Assembly (NCBI GenBank): GCA_949152475.1
Contig: OX424563.1
Coordinates: 5,863,001-5,927,000 of the forward strand
Length of the DNA stretch: 64,000 bases
Direction of reading: 5' to 3'
Origin: Terebella lapidaria
Lineage: Eukaryota; Annelida; Polychaeta; Terebellida; Terebellidae
Part shown: positions 35,211 through 46,861 of the stretch, one piece after another
Layout of the letters: every line of letters begins with the position of its first letter
Position numbering within the stretch: the first letter of the stretch is position 1
The notes under the pieces: model-generated
Told to the model about the DNA's origin: nothing
Seen by the model: only the letters and a program-made list of their open reading frames with translations
The model's database searches: none
Translations under genes and position numbers: made by a program

Positions 35211-36426
35211 GAAGTGGTTGCTGTAGCGGGTATATTCCAGGATGATAAATATTCATTAATTTTCCCGAATGATACGTGCAGACATCGCTCAGTAGATCCA
35301 GTTTTGAGACGTCTCGTGGCTTTATTGAACACAGAAAGGAACATATCGAGCTGACTGGCTCCCCGTATTGCTTTTGTAGTTCTCTGTCTGGAGTGTGCTC
35401 TCGACTTCATGGGTAGTTTTTATAAACTTTACGGCAACTTTACTCGGGGCGGAAGATTTATATCATGAGATTGGTAAATAAACTTCACTGGGAGAACGGG
35501 AAGCTTTTCATATTGAATTTGTGGTTGTGGAATCTCCTGATCTGTAAGCACCCATAAATACCCCGTCATAACCAATAACATTGACCAAGCGTGGTTTAGC
35601 ACTGTATGAATGTACAAATCAGGGTGAACTTTGCGGACGCCACTAACATCTGCTTAGTTTATTTCTCACTCATGTCGATTCGTGCATGTTTGGAAAATCG
35701 AACATTTTGGTGCGGTTTTTGTTTTCACAGACACTTTCTTGAAAACAAGATGTTGATAATCTAAATAAAAAGTTAATGAACGTTGATCGAAGTTGAGGAA
35801 CGTATCAACAATGCTGATCCAATCATAATCTGTGTTGATGCAACCACATTATGATATTTTTTTCCTGACAGTTTATATTTTTCTTGTCTGGAATATTAGT
35901 ATCAGAAGGCAATCATACATTGCTTATGTTTGAAAGCAGGATGCAATAACCATTCGCAAAACTGACTGTTTGGACACGGAACACATACATATACTAGTAC
36001 ACTAAAATTACTGTCATACATTTACAGTTGTGATGTTAACCTACATGTACAATATATGATATTCATCAGTATATATCAGTAATTTTTCGGATATCGTGTT
36101 CATTTCAGCAATTATTCCTGACTCATCATTATCATTATTCACTCACATGTAAATTGTTCCAAACACAATTGAGGTGTACAGTCTGACAGAATCCAATCCC
36201 AGAGTTCAGTGCCATTCAAATTATTGTGATTGTTATCATTATAAATATGATATGATATAAATGTATACAGTTCCTGAATAAACACAAGAGAAACAAATAA
36301 CCCAGAGTACATGTATAGAATACCAGATAGAGACTTAGACGCTCGTGGAACTACAATGTGTGTATACAATGTATCTTACAGCTGATGCCTTCTCCATGTA
36401 TTACTATCCGTGACCGATCACGTGAC
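35211..36426. other. intergenic DNA upstream of TRP gene 1
   Basis: AT-rich sequence without recognised genes or complete repeats. An 80-codon open frame on the minus strand (35410-35168) follows a TTTATAAAA motif but resembles nothing known and overlaps the candidate promoter. Confidence 0.55.
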
Positions 36427-39022
36427 AAAAAAAATTAGCCCAAGGGCTAAGAAAGGTTACCGGACAATATACATTTTAGATATTAGCCTTTTGTCCAGTG
36501 ACCTTGAAAATAAAGTCACTGATAAATTCAAAGCCATGAAATTTTCAACAAATATATCACTTCTAGTATGTCCACAATAAATTCCTCAGCTGTAAAGTCG
36601 ATAATAAGTGAGACATTAGCCATTCTGTGATGTGACCTTGAAAATGAGGTCAAAGTTCAAGTTCAAGGTCATGAAAATATTCAGTATATCATTCCTCTAT
36701 ATTCGCAATTGATTCCTATGCTGTAAATGTAAGTATCAATCTATTACCATCAATACAATCAGATTTTGATGATGCCAATAAGAAACGTAAAATACTACAG
36801 TTTGCAATAGAAACAAACAAAGCCCGACCAAATAGTTTATCCAAAGACACACTGGCGTCTTCAGGGGCAGACAATGTGTTAAATGTAGTTGTTTCTACTG
36901 TACACCAGATGGAATTAGTATACAACTGCCCAACAACCTATGAAAATAATTTAGAAATCCGAATCTAACCCCATGGAATAGATACATGACAAGTACAAAA
37001 GTACCCAATCACAAGCCCGAAGGCTACTGAGTTGATGGTATCCTCGGGGACAGATTTAACGTCCGCCAGCAGTGACACCGACTCAGTGGTATAAATGTAA
37101 GTATCAATCTATTACCACCAATACAATCAAATTTTGATGACGCCAATAAGAAACGTAAAATACAACATTTTACAATAGAAACGAAGCCCGACCAAAAAGT
37201 TTATCCAAAGACACACTAGCGTCATCAGGGGCAGATGTAAAGATGATAATAAGCGACATATTAGCCATTTTGTTCTCTGACCTTGAAAATGAGATCAAAG
37301 GTCAAATTCTAGATCACCAAAATATTCAGCATACATCATTTCCTATATGTTCACTATGGACCCCTAAGCTGTAAATTTGATAATAAGCGAGATATAAGCC
37401 ATTTTGTATTCTGACCTTGAAAATAAAATGACTAACCTTGAAATTTTGGTCAAGGGTCAAATTCAAAGTCACTAGAATATTTAGCACATATCATTTCCTA
37501 TATGTTCACAATTGATTCCTAAGCTGCAAAGTTGCTAATAAGCAAGATATTGGCCATTTTGTCCTGTGACCTTGAAAATGAGGTCAAAGGTCAAATTCAA
37601 GGTCACGAGAATATTCAGCATATATCATTTCCTATATGTTCACAATTGATTCCTAAGCCGTAAAGTCGATAATAAGCGAGATATTAGCAATTTTGTCCTG
37701 TGACCTTGGAAATGAGGTCAAAGATCAAATTCAAGGTCACGAGAATATTCAGCATATATCTTTTCCTATATGTTCACAATTGATTCCTAAGCTGTAAAGT
37801 CGATAATAAGCGAGATATTAGCCATTTTGTCCTGTGACCTTGAAAATGAGGCCAAAGGTCAAATTCAAGGTCACGAGAATATTCAGCATATATCATTTCC
37901 TATATGTTCACAATGGATTCCTAAGCTGTAAAGTCGACAATAAGCGAGATATTAGCCATTTTGTCCTGTAACCTTGAAAATGAGGTCAAAGGTCAAATTC
38001 AAGGTCACGAGAATATTCAGCATATATCATTTCCTATATGTCCACGATTGATTTCTAAGCTGTAAAGTCGATAATAAGCGAGATATTAGCCATTTTGTCC
38101 TGTGACCTTGAAAATGAGGTCAAAGGTCAAATTCAAGGTCACGAGAATATTCAGCATATATCATTTCCTATATGTCCACAATTGATTCCTAGTCTCTAAT
38201 CTCAATATTAAGTGAGATATTAGGCTTAATGTGTCCCATTATAAAGCATAGGAAAATTTAACATGGGAAAGTCACATCTGGGCCGAGTTTGGGCCCAAAA
38301 TGGCCCACTTCGAGTGATTCAAGCGCAACGAAATTTATACATGTCACAGAAGTACATATGAGGAGTGTTATGTATCAATAAGAAAAAAAGTTACTGAACA
38401 GATTATGAGAAAACGACCATCAAAGTCCAAAATAAGCCATTTTCGACGAGAACGGCCGCTATGACCTTGAAACCAAGGTCAGAGGTCAAATTCAAGGTCA
38501 CGAGAATATTCAGCATATATCATTTCCTATATGTCCACAATTGATTCCTAGTCTCTAATCTCAATATTAAGTGAAATATTAGGCTTAATGTGTCCCGTTA
38601 TAAAGCATAGGAGAATCTAACATGGGAAAGTCCCATTTAGGCCGAGTTTGGGCCAAAATGGCCCACTTCGAGCAATTCAAACGCGACGAAATTGATAGAC
38701 ATCATAGGAGTGCATATGAGGAGCGTTATGTATCGAAAAGAAAAAAAGTTACTGAACAGATTTTGAGAAAATGGCCGCCAAAGTCCAAAATTGGCTGATT
38801 TTCGACAAAAACAGCCGCCATTTTGAAAAAAATTGCGAAAATAAAAAAACTAAAAAATACCTCCTTCTTGAATTATTTTTGTGCATTTTTGTGCAAAATT
38901 TCAGAAAGATTGGTCCGTAAACAAAAAAAGATAAAAATGTGGACGACGCCGACGCCGACGCCGGACGCCGGACGCAACGCCATGCCAATAGGTTAGCGGA
39001 CCAAAGGTCCGGTAACCTAAAA
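36427..39022 (+). repeat. Helentron/pearl-like element, copy F, longest
   Basis: Left end: A-run, TTAGCCCAAGGGCTAA palindrome, GGTTACCGGACAA. Core of many 134-bp units, very uniform from about 37500 to 38195 (landmarks at 37496, 37630, 37764). A partial right part at about 38220-38460 is followed by one more core unit and a full right part. Right hairpin GGTTAGCGGACC / GGTCCGGTAACC, then CTAAAAA at about 39016-39022. The end is 23 bp past the TRP gene 2 stop codon. A foreign block with a direct duplication occupies 36723-37235. Confidence 0.8.
36723..37235. repeat. block inside copy F with a ~140-bp direct duplication
   Basis: A sequence beginning AATGTAAGTATCAATCTATT and ending CAGGGGCAGA occurs at 36726-36872 and again at 37097-37234, separated by about 225 bp of unique sequence. 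It replaces part of the core. The minus-strand frame of each copy reads PEDASVSLDKLFGRALFVSI or similar, which may be a captured fragment, but it matches no protein I recognise. Confidence 0.6.
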
Positions 39023-39044
39023 AGAAAGGTTACTTATGTGGCCC

Positions 39045-41960
39045 TCATCTCAGATAGGTGACCTCGAATGTCTTTTTGGCCGTGCGTTTGATGTTTTCCC
39101 ACACGGGTCTTTTCCGGAGACAGGCGTTCTCTCTGAGACACCGCACCTTCCAGTACAAGAACTTGAGAGGCATGACCACCGTCAGGAACGTCACCTCTGT
39201 GCCCAGAATCTCGTCCCAGCGCTCCACACAACATAACGCCTGTTTCCATGGCACCTGGTTGAGTTCCTCAGCCGTGGTTGTCATGACAGCGATAATGAGG
39301 TTGAGGAGGAGTAGCATGGATATGATGGTATACGATACGTAAGCGATCCTGGCGTTAAGACTGACAGTGAAGTTGTATTCACCATATCCCAGTGCCACCT
39401 GGTAAGTGGAAAACAAACTGGTCACCAGCGTGCGGAAGCCCTCAATCTTGTTGGCGGGACAGTCCACCTTACGCATGACGAAGAAGAATATCGTCGCAAA
39501 AGCCAGAGACACGATGACGAAGACGATGGTGAACTGGAGCAGGTGCTTGGCCATCTTCTTGGTGGTGATGACGAAGAAGCCGACCCCCGGCAGCAGTCTG
39601 AGGGCGTGAATCGTGTGGATGAACCTCATCATCAGACAAACCATCACGAAATTCCCAGCCACACCTGACAAGTACTCCTCGTTTGCCATTTCATCTTTGA
39701 GAGCTTTCGCTCTGATTTTGTGTTCGTCTAACTGACCAAGTGGTAATGGCTGGTTGTTCAAAAAAGCATAATATTCCTTGTATCTAAGGTTACGATTCTC
39801 GATCGAAGTGAACCAAAGGTAGTTTGTGTAAAGAAAACCGCCGTAGAAGGCATACATCAGTGATGAGAGTTGCTTCTCAGTGTACGATCCCGGAAACCTT
39901 CGTATCAATACAGGAAGTATTCCCTTATGCAACACGCGGGCCTTGAAATTGTAGTTTTTCCACAGAAAACCTTGCCTGATTGATATATCCAGGATGATGT
40001 GAAATATAACGATAATATCTAACGTCCTTCTGACGGGACTCACAAGTTTGCTGCCCGCCTCGATCTTTATTGTGTTATTCAATGTCTGGTCTAACAACAA
40101 TGCCGAGTCGACGTTTTGACAGCTTGCCTTGACTTTGAAGAGCGCTGATGCCGAACAGTTGTCTATGAGCATGCTGTGTTTGTCTGCAATATCAACAATC
40201 TCGTCCTTCCACTTGATGTCCCAGCCAAGACAGGTGATATCCCAGACAGGCATCGTCTCCGAAATGCTCTCGTTCAGGGTGGCGATGACCTCTCCAGCTT
40301 TGATGACCTCCTCCGTGTCGTACCTCAAGAAGATGCTGAAGAGAGGCGCCGGATCCACGTCTCCTCCATGGTTGATGATGAAGACGAGAACTAAAATCGT
40401 GATGAGGAGGTACATGATGTGACTGAATGCTGACAGCGGAAGGTACCATTTATACTTGACAGAGATCCACTTCTGTAACAACTTGGACTGCATGAATCCC
40501 CAGACATCGATCTCAGACATGGAGTCGACTGAGCGACTGGCCACGAGCTGTAGGAGGTACGACTGCTTACCGTGGGCATCTCCCATCTCATAACGAGAGA
40601 TATCAAACTCCCAGACATTTAGAGAAGCCTCGAATTCTGCATCTTCTCTCTCATTCCCGGATGATGCGGAATTGATGCTCTTCACATCAGAACCTTTGAT
40701 GTCGAAGACTTCGTTTCTCAAATCAATCCAAAGCATATCCTTTGAGACACTGAGGCGCAGACTTCCAATACAGCTCTTGTCTACCATGATGAATCTGAGG
40801 AAGTGTGTGGAGCCGTACTTAGCTATGGCCTCCAGTGCAGTGATCCCCAACTTGTTGGTCTTCTCGGTGATTAAATCTTTGATGCTGGCCAGGTTTTCAA
40901 CAGCAGTACAGAGAATCAAATGGCACCTCACAGCCTTATCTGGATTGTCCAAGGACAAGTCAGCCAAGTAATGATACACATTGTTGCCCTCGAAGTCCAT
41001 ACCATCCAGTGGACACCCGGCATCCAAGAACACCTGGATCATGTCTGGATCCTCTGACAGTACAGCAAACACCAGGGGCAGCTCAATGGCTAGGGACATT
41101 CTGCCTCTGGTCGTCAGGTGAGCCATGTACACCATAATGTGTAGTGTGTAAAATATGGGTGTCAGTATCAAGAAAAGTGCTGACCAAAAAACATAGAGAA
41201 CAACATGGAACACTTTCAAGCATGGTGAAACTGGACACACATTGTTTTCGGAGAATTCCTTCGGTGTAGCGCCAAGAACCCAAGCCAGCTCGTTTTTCAT
41301 GCGGAACTTCTTCAAGTACCTCAGCACTTTCTTGACGAGATGTACGTTGCCGCCAAGGACGATGTTGAAGAAGTGGCTTGTGTGTCTCGGGCGACCGACG
41401 CCGGCCGTGGACTGTTGGACCTCGTCCACGACCCAGGCCATGAACTCCTGTTCTGAAGTGATCGTCTTGGACGTGTCTCTGTCCTCCCAGGACCGCTTGA
41501 TGTCGTCAGCCAGTAGCACGGGCAGGTCGTCCAGCTGAGTGGACGCTCGGCGCCCCTCTGACACCACGCCAGCTGGCAGACAGTTGGCTGGCAGGGAGCC
41601 ACGCCTCGCAGATTCGGGAACCTCCAGCGTATTACCCGATGTCGTTATGTGGCTCGGCCGTCTGGCCTGCAGTGCCCTACTGAGAGCGGGGCTCGATCCT
41701 CGCTCTCCTTCGGTTCTGAACGTCACTTTGCTGGCTGAGCTGGCCTTTTGGACGACACCACCTTCCATAAAAGCCGCGCCACGCCTCAGTGGTTCAGACT
41801 CGTCATGTCCCATAGTTTCCTCGCGGAGTTCGGTGCACTGGTGGTGACGTCTCTGCGTGGGTCGGTAGCGCATAGACTTGCGCATGGAATCGCGGTAGTT
41901 CAATAAGTTGATGGCCTGTTTCATGTTTCCCTGGGCACGCCCCGCCAGATCCGACTCCAT
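39045..41960 (-). CDS. TRP-superfamily channel-like protein, gene 2, 971 aa
   Basis: Predicted cation channel, single coding exon; the acceptor TTATTTCAG lies 18 nt upstream of the ATG. N-terminus basic with a PKA-like RRAS site (137-140); shared block 150-235; hydrophobic segment 249-281 ahead of the ankyrin-like repeats (291-400), an unusual position; S1 506-530; S1-S2 loop 531-645 with Cys 577, 602, 614 and N-glycosylation sites (NES 563, NCS 601, NNT 627-629); S2 646-668; S3 696-718; S4 762-796; S5 808-832; pore 845-862 (ALGYGEY); S6 871-897; TRP-box-like helix from 898 (AEELNQVPWKQ). C-terminus VWENIKRTAKKTFEVTYLR. Ankyrin repeats and the post-S6 helix fit TRP channels (closest in feel to TRPV), but the long loop does not fit TRPV. 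It is divergent to gene 3, with which it shares near-identical DNA tracts. The 3' UTR runs into a repeat element after 23 bp. Confidence 0.87.
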   Translation of the reverse strand: MESDLAGRAQGNMKQAINLLNYRDSMRKSMRYRPTQRRHHQCTELREETMGHDESEPLRRGAAFMEGGVVQKASSASKVTFRTEGERGSSPALSRALQARRPSHITTSGNTLEVPESARRGSLPANCLPAGVVSEGRRASTQLDDLPVLLADDIKRSWEDRDTSKTITSEQEFMAWVVDEVQQSTAGVGRPRHTSHFFNIVLGGNVHLVKKVLRYLKKFRMKNELAWVLGATPKEFSENNVCPVSPCLKVFHVVLYVFWSALFLILTPIFYTLHIMVYMAHLTTRGRMSLAIELPLVFAVLSEDPDMIQVFLDAGCPLDGMDFEGNNVYHYLADLSLDNPDKAVRCHLILCTAVENLASIKDLITEKTNKLGITALEAIAKYGSTHFLRFIMVDKSCIGSLRLSVSKDMLWIDLRNEVFDIKGSDVKSINSASSGNEREDAEFEASLNVWEFDISRYEMGDAHGKQSYLLQLVASRSVDSMSEIDVWGFMQSKLLQKWISVKYKWYLPLSAFSHIMYLLITILVLVFIINHGGDVDPAPLFSIFLRYDTEEVIKAGEVIATLNESISETMPVWDITCLGWDIKWKDEIVDIADKHSMLIDNCSASALFKVKASCQNVDSALLLDQTLNNTIKIEAGSKLVSPVRRTLDIIVIFHIILDISIRQGFLWKNYNFKARVLHKGILPVLIRRFPGSYTEKQLSSLMYAFYGGFLYTNYLWFTSIENRNLRYKEYYAFLNNQPLPLGQLDEHKIRAKALKDEMANEEYLSGVAGNFVMVCLMMRFIHTIHALRLLPGVGFFVITTKKMAKHLLQFTIVFVIVSLAFATIFFFVMRKVDCPANKIEGFRTLVTSLFSTYQVALGYGEYNFTVSLNARIAYVSYTIISMLLLLNLIIAVMTTTAEELNQVPWKQALCCVERWDEILGTEVTFLTVVMPLKFLYWKVRCLRENACLRKRPVWENIKRTAKKTFEVTYLR

Positions 41961-41978
41961 TTTGAATGTGGATCAAAC

Positions 41979-43321
41979 CTGAAATAACAAAATATAACGG
42001 TATATAGGCCTACTCATATACTTGAAAATATACTTGTTATTTATAATTATGCTCAATATCAACATCTTTTCTCCTTCAGATGGCAGCACGGTCTCTTTTT
42101 GAGTCGCGTTCCTTAACTCCAAATACCATGTGACATGCAGTATTACTGTATGTCTCTACCTTAAATCCAATCACATCGGTTTTCGGAGATACATCGACAA
42201 TTTGTAAGTTTAGTCCATGTTTCATCCCAACTTCAAGTTTTTTTTTTTTACATCACAATCAGGACACAGTCAAAGCAATCAGTCTAGCACATAGCACACA
42301 GGCTAACCATACCAAAACGACACAAACGTCTGCCAACTGTGCATATTCCAGAAATTGTATTGCAGACGAACCTCGCGTTTGGGCGTTTATCACTGACTTT
42401 GCTTCCCTTTGAACCAAAAACCGATAAAAACAGTCACATGTGGTGGTAAATTTCTGAGAAGGATGTCTATGAGGTACATATAGCCCTCTCAAGTCGTAGG
42501 TGTTGAGGTTTATCCAATATTTTTAAGCATATTCGTGAGTTTTGTATCCCAGCTAAGCTTCAAAGACGTGGATCTCCTAGCAACAACAGATGCGTTCACA
42601 GTGAAAGGAGGAATTCACGCCTCTGGCAAACAGAAATTTCGTCAATAAAATGAATTAGTAAGATTTTGTTGATTTGCATTGCTGTCGTTCAGTTTTCTCA
42701 CGCTATTGGCTTCACTTGGAATCAAGCTTGTGGAATCAAACACTTTCAATATAGTCCGGTGGTACAATGTATAACAATACACTCCCTTATGAAATCAATG
42801 GAATGCCTGTAATCTGCGCAATGAGACACGAATAAATCATCAGCGCAGCGGGGAAGACTTTCTAAGCCGTGATTGCATGGAGCCAGTCATTGGTGAATTT
42901 TGACAATGTCTGTTGTCCACGAGATTATGACCATTTGTCACCAATATCAGAATAGCGATCGCACCAAACATAGATTTGCTAGTATCTCCGATCTGTCTTT
43001 GATACAATCCATCAACGATTCTGTGCGGCTTTCAGCAGGTCTGCCTTTAAATACTCCTGGCAGAGAAACTGTAGAGATTTAAGGAAGCCAACGAGTACAT
43101 CAAAATTGTGATCGAAAGTTTTGTATAAATTCCCTGGTGTTGTGGAGAAAACAGACTTACGTACGTAATTTTATATAAGTAACTTAGTATACAAGATATT
43201 TTGATTTACACCCAGACCAATATTTCCAGACTTAATGCTTGAACATTTTTTTAGATGACCTTGCACGGTTTCAGCTCTAATGGACTAAAACATGTGTTTG
43301 GAATATCTGCTCAACACATAC
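41979..43321. other. upstream DNA of TRP gene 2, probable leader intron
   Basis: No coding region is recognised. If the minus-strand 5' splice site GCAAG|GTATGT at 43322/43321 is used, this whole interval is the leader intron of TRP gene 2, ending at the acceptor 18 nt before its ATG. Confidence 0.45.
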
Positions 43322-43453
43322 CTTGCTAAAATCCAATCCAAACCAAATTTTGCTCTGCGCCTTTACTTTCCACTTCTGGTAGAATCCCTGACGTCACTCT
43401 TATAAATAGCAACATTCCCACTGGAGTTACCACCAAGACGTCATTTGCGTTCA
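43322..43453. promoter_or_regulatory. candidate bidirectional promoter of TRP genes 2 and 3
   Basis: A CRE palindrome TGACGTCA (43389-43396) is followed by TATAAATAG (43401-43409), readable as TATTTATA on the other strand. A good 5' splice site faces each way: TTCAG|GTAAGT after 43453 on plus, GCAAG|GTATGT after 43322 on minus, each about 45-80 bp from the TATA. These would give short leader exons for gene 3 (intron 43454-53127) and gene 2 (intron 43321-41979). A second CRE-like motif (GACGTCAT) lies at about 43438. Confidence 0.4.
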
Positions 43454-45597
43454 GGTAAGTTTTTGTGCGAGATAAGTTCATTTGGACTCCTTATCGGATT
43501 GATAGAAGGAAACACACGGACTTACTCCGTACACATGTGCTTGGGATCGAAAGGCTTGATCTAGTCTCATGTTACAGCCCGTTCAGAGCACGGTACTCAG
43601 ACACTAAAACAACTATTCGCCTGCGTCTCAATCCGAGCTAGAATCAAGAATGCCACAATTATAGGATCTACCGTAAAGACAAGAATTGCCAAACTACCAT
43701 TAATGGACAGCCTGAGGTCAGTCTTACAGTCGTACCAAGTGTATACTAGCTATATACATGTGTATGTGACAGAACAAACTTCATTTGTGTGAATGACCAA
43801 CCTTTTACAGACTAATCTGTACATGTAGTGAAATTATGCCTGGCACTTTCCAATCTTGATCAATCACTTTCCAATCTTGATTATGTCCCCTATCCCTGTG
43901 GCAGTTACATGTCATGGATCTGGAAAGAACAATGTCGCCGGTTTTTCTCTTTTGAACAAGTACCCGCTTTACCCCGACGTGATGAATCCAACTCTGACGC
44001 TTTAATTATTATCAGTCTCATGATTCATCGCAAATGGCATTTATTCCTCTCACTGTGTAACGAGAAACAGGACTGTAGACAAATGTTAATGTTGATATAT
44101 CAGTAATCTAGCATTAAACGTAAATGCCAGGTCATGGAGTGTGATCTTAGATATGGTAGATATACAATTAAATAACAGATAATGCTAGATAACAAGCATG
44201 GTTCTGAGGAGAGGAAATACATGTATTGATCTCACAACTGATCGAGCGATTTAATGTTATTGCTAAGGAGATATTTCTGCAGGGATAATAGACTGACCAC
44301 ACCACACAATATGTGACTGGTGAAAAGGAATGTAATCAAATAATATAATCTTATAGTGATTTACTTGATATTGAAAGGACCATTTTCTTATCAGTGAACA
44401 TTCTTGTGGTGAATTATTGCGTCAGCTGCTGGCTTCCACGATATGCTCGCAGTACAACGTGAATGAATATCAATCTTCGAAAACAGTACCGCAGATGATG
44501 ATGGCCACACGCACTGTGCCTTGTCTATAGAACAACTGCCGAACAATATCCCCTATGTATAACCTCTTGTCCGTGTCCTACAAAATGATCCACTATGGCC
44601 CAGAATTATCTGGATGGAAGCCTATTGCTTTAAATATTCATCTGGAAATCATGTGTTTCATATGTGCTTCATTATGTAGCACGAATTGACACAACGGTGC
44701 TAACGATGCAAGTTTTGTGGTATAACGAAGATGGATGCAGCAGAGCTTACGTGCACCTGGTACATACAAACGTAACAGGAAAATCTGACAAATATTAAAG
44801 TTAATATGAAAGCTGAGTACCGTTGACTGAAACATGTCAAATAGGTGTATAAATCAATTGGTCCGAAATATTCATCGGCAAACTGGAAAACACAGATTAT
44901 GCCCTTTTGTTTTTTTTCCTAAAATTTTCCATAAATGTTATGCGTTGTAATCTGCATAATTACAAAATTTCATCTCTGTTCACTCTCATCTGGGAAACCC
45001 ACAAAGTAGATTCTAAACATGCTTCTGGTAACACTCAACTGGTACATTTATCCAGCTATTGGAACTAATTAACACAATAATTAATTCAAGGCGATCGCAA
45101 CCATTCTCGCGCTTGTTACCATGACAACGGAAATAGCCAGACATGTAACGTTACAGATATAATTCGAATGCCTGTAATGAACCAAGCAGTGTGCGAAAAA
45201 TTGTGCAAAAAATATATCTAAGCCTCTGACTACGAGCACATTGCAGCACCGCACAGCTCACTGAGTGTGGGCACGGAACTGTTCTGTTGATTCCACATAG
45301 AGACCTAGCTGTCCGTTAGACACAATGTTCAAATTTAACAATATTCCCGCTCATAATAATTAAAGCTGGTGACGATTGTGAAGATACACTTAGAAGTGAA
45401 TCACTGAAAGCATGAGACACCAAAGAATAGCCATATCCCCTTCAACCAGGAATTTTGACAATTTTGTGTGAAAACTGACCTTGACCTCTATCTTATGTGG
45501 TGACCTTGACCTTGGGTCAAAAAATTCACTAGAATTAAATTCCTTCGGTCGAACCTGTAAAAAAGTGCTATCACACATGATTGTAGGCTATTATGTA

Positions 45598-46232
45598 TGG
45601 CGCCCCGTTCGTGCCACAAAAAAGAGAATTTTTTTTTTCTAACTTATACGTATGAGATAGTATCTCATACGTATGAGTTACTAAGTCATACGTATGAAAT
45701 AAAAAGTCATACGTATGAGATAAAAAGTCATACGTTTGAGATACTAAGTCATACATATGAGATAATAAGTCATACGTATGAGATACTAAGTCATATGTAT
45801 GAGATACTAAGTCATACATATGAGATAATAAGTCATACGTATGAGTTACTAAGTCATACGTATGAGATATTTCACTATAAATAGACAGAATCACGCGCGG
45901 TGTGTCATTTCCACGGAGAGTGTCGCAGAAGTAACAAGGTAAAGTGTTGCGCCACTAGCTGGTAGATCTATTACGGCTGATAAAAGTAATTGTTATTGAC
46001 CAAATAAGAGTTGAACATTATGTACTACATTATCTCCTACGAACATTATCTCCTGCGTATGAGCTAGTATCTCCTACGTATGACATAGTATCTCCTACGT
46101 ATGAGTTAGTATCTCCTACGTATGACTTAGTATTTCATACGTATGTGTTAGTATCTCCTACGTATGACTTTTTATTTCATACGTATGAGATAAAATAACT
46201 TCCCTTCTTGGTGGCACGAACGGAGCGCCATG
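45598..46232. mobile_element. hAT-like MITE with palindromic 21-bp tandem repeats
   Basis: Terminal inverted repeats TGGCGCCCCGTTCGTGCCAC (left) and its complement GTGGCACGAACGGAGCGCCA (right, ending 46230). ATTATGTA stands on both sides (45590-45597 and 46233-46240), an 8-bp duplication with a 2-nt asymmetry on the right. Inside are two clusters of 21-bp units centred on the palindrome CATACGTATG (about 45646-45870) or CTACGTATGA-type variants (about 46035-46190). No coding capacity is credible. Confidence 0.75.
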
Positions 46233-46861
46233 ATTATGTACTTAAAAATTACGTTTAGCCAATAAAAAAATTCCCCAGAGTTGACAGAGTGCCAACACAG
46301 CTAATCTCCTGGAAACACACATGAATGCATATCATCAATAAAGCAACCTAAAAATATTGCTGTTACAAACATTTCTAGGTTCACTACGGAAGGGATACCC
46401 ACAACGAGACTATTGGGTAATATATGGTGCCTTTTCATGCTCAAATATGTGTTTGATGCATACCAACTTTTATTAAATCAAAGTTTAAACCCAACGTACA
46501 TGTAATTATGAGATGGACACTTCAATGTTTTCTGAGGTCAGGTTTGAGGTCGGCCGAAGACCCACCATACTTAACTGATCGTATATGGGTTATAATACAA
46601 ACTGTATATTCCAGCGATGATCCCTACTATCAGAAACCCATAAGAATCCTGCTACTATGTAAAATTATCTTGAACCCTGACGGCAATAATTTTCTAGGGC
46701 ACCAACAATTATTATGTTTGCTCATAATGATACATACTTTCTACCTTCAAGAGACAATGGTCGGTAAGCTAACTAGCTATAGAATTGCCATTCATCAGGA
46801 AATATTACAACAAACGTTTATCAATATATAAAATGTTTTCCGATTTTATAATAGGGCCCGT

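Noticed and set aside
35168-35410. 80-codon minus-strand frame just after a TTTATAAAA motif
   Set aside because: No resemblance to known proteins; it overlaps the CRE-containing candidate promoter of TRP gene 1.
32104-41847. Long antisense open frames across the TRP genes (for example 32104-32853)
   Set aside because: They mirror highly conserved sense coding sequence; no independent splice sites or protein resemblance.
45571-45894. Open frames on both strands reading SHTYE-type repeats
   Set aside because: A 21-bp palindromic repeat is a whole number of codons and opens both strands; this is repeat structure, not protein.
46508-46831. 107-codon plus-strand open frame
   Set aside because: No recognisable domain, no splice context, AT-rich composition; judged a chance frame.
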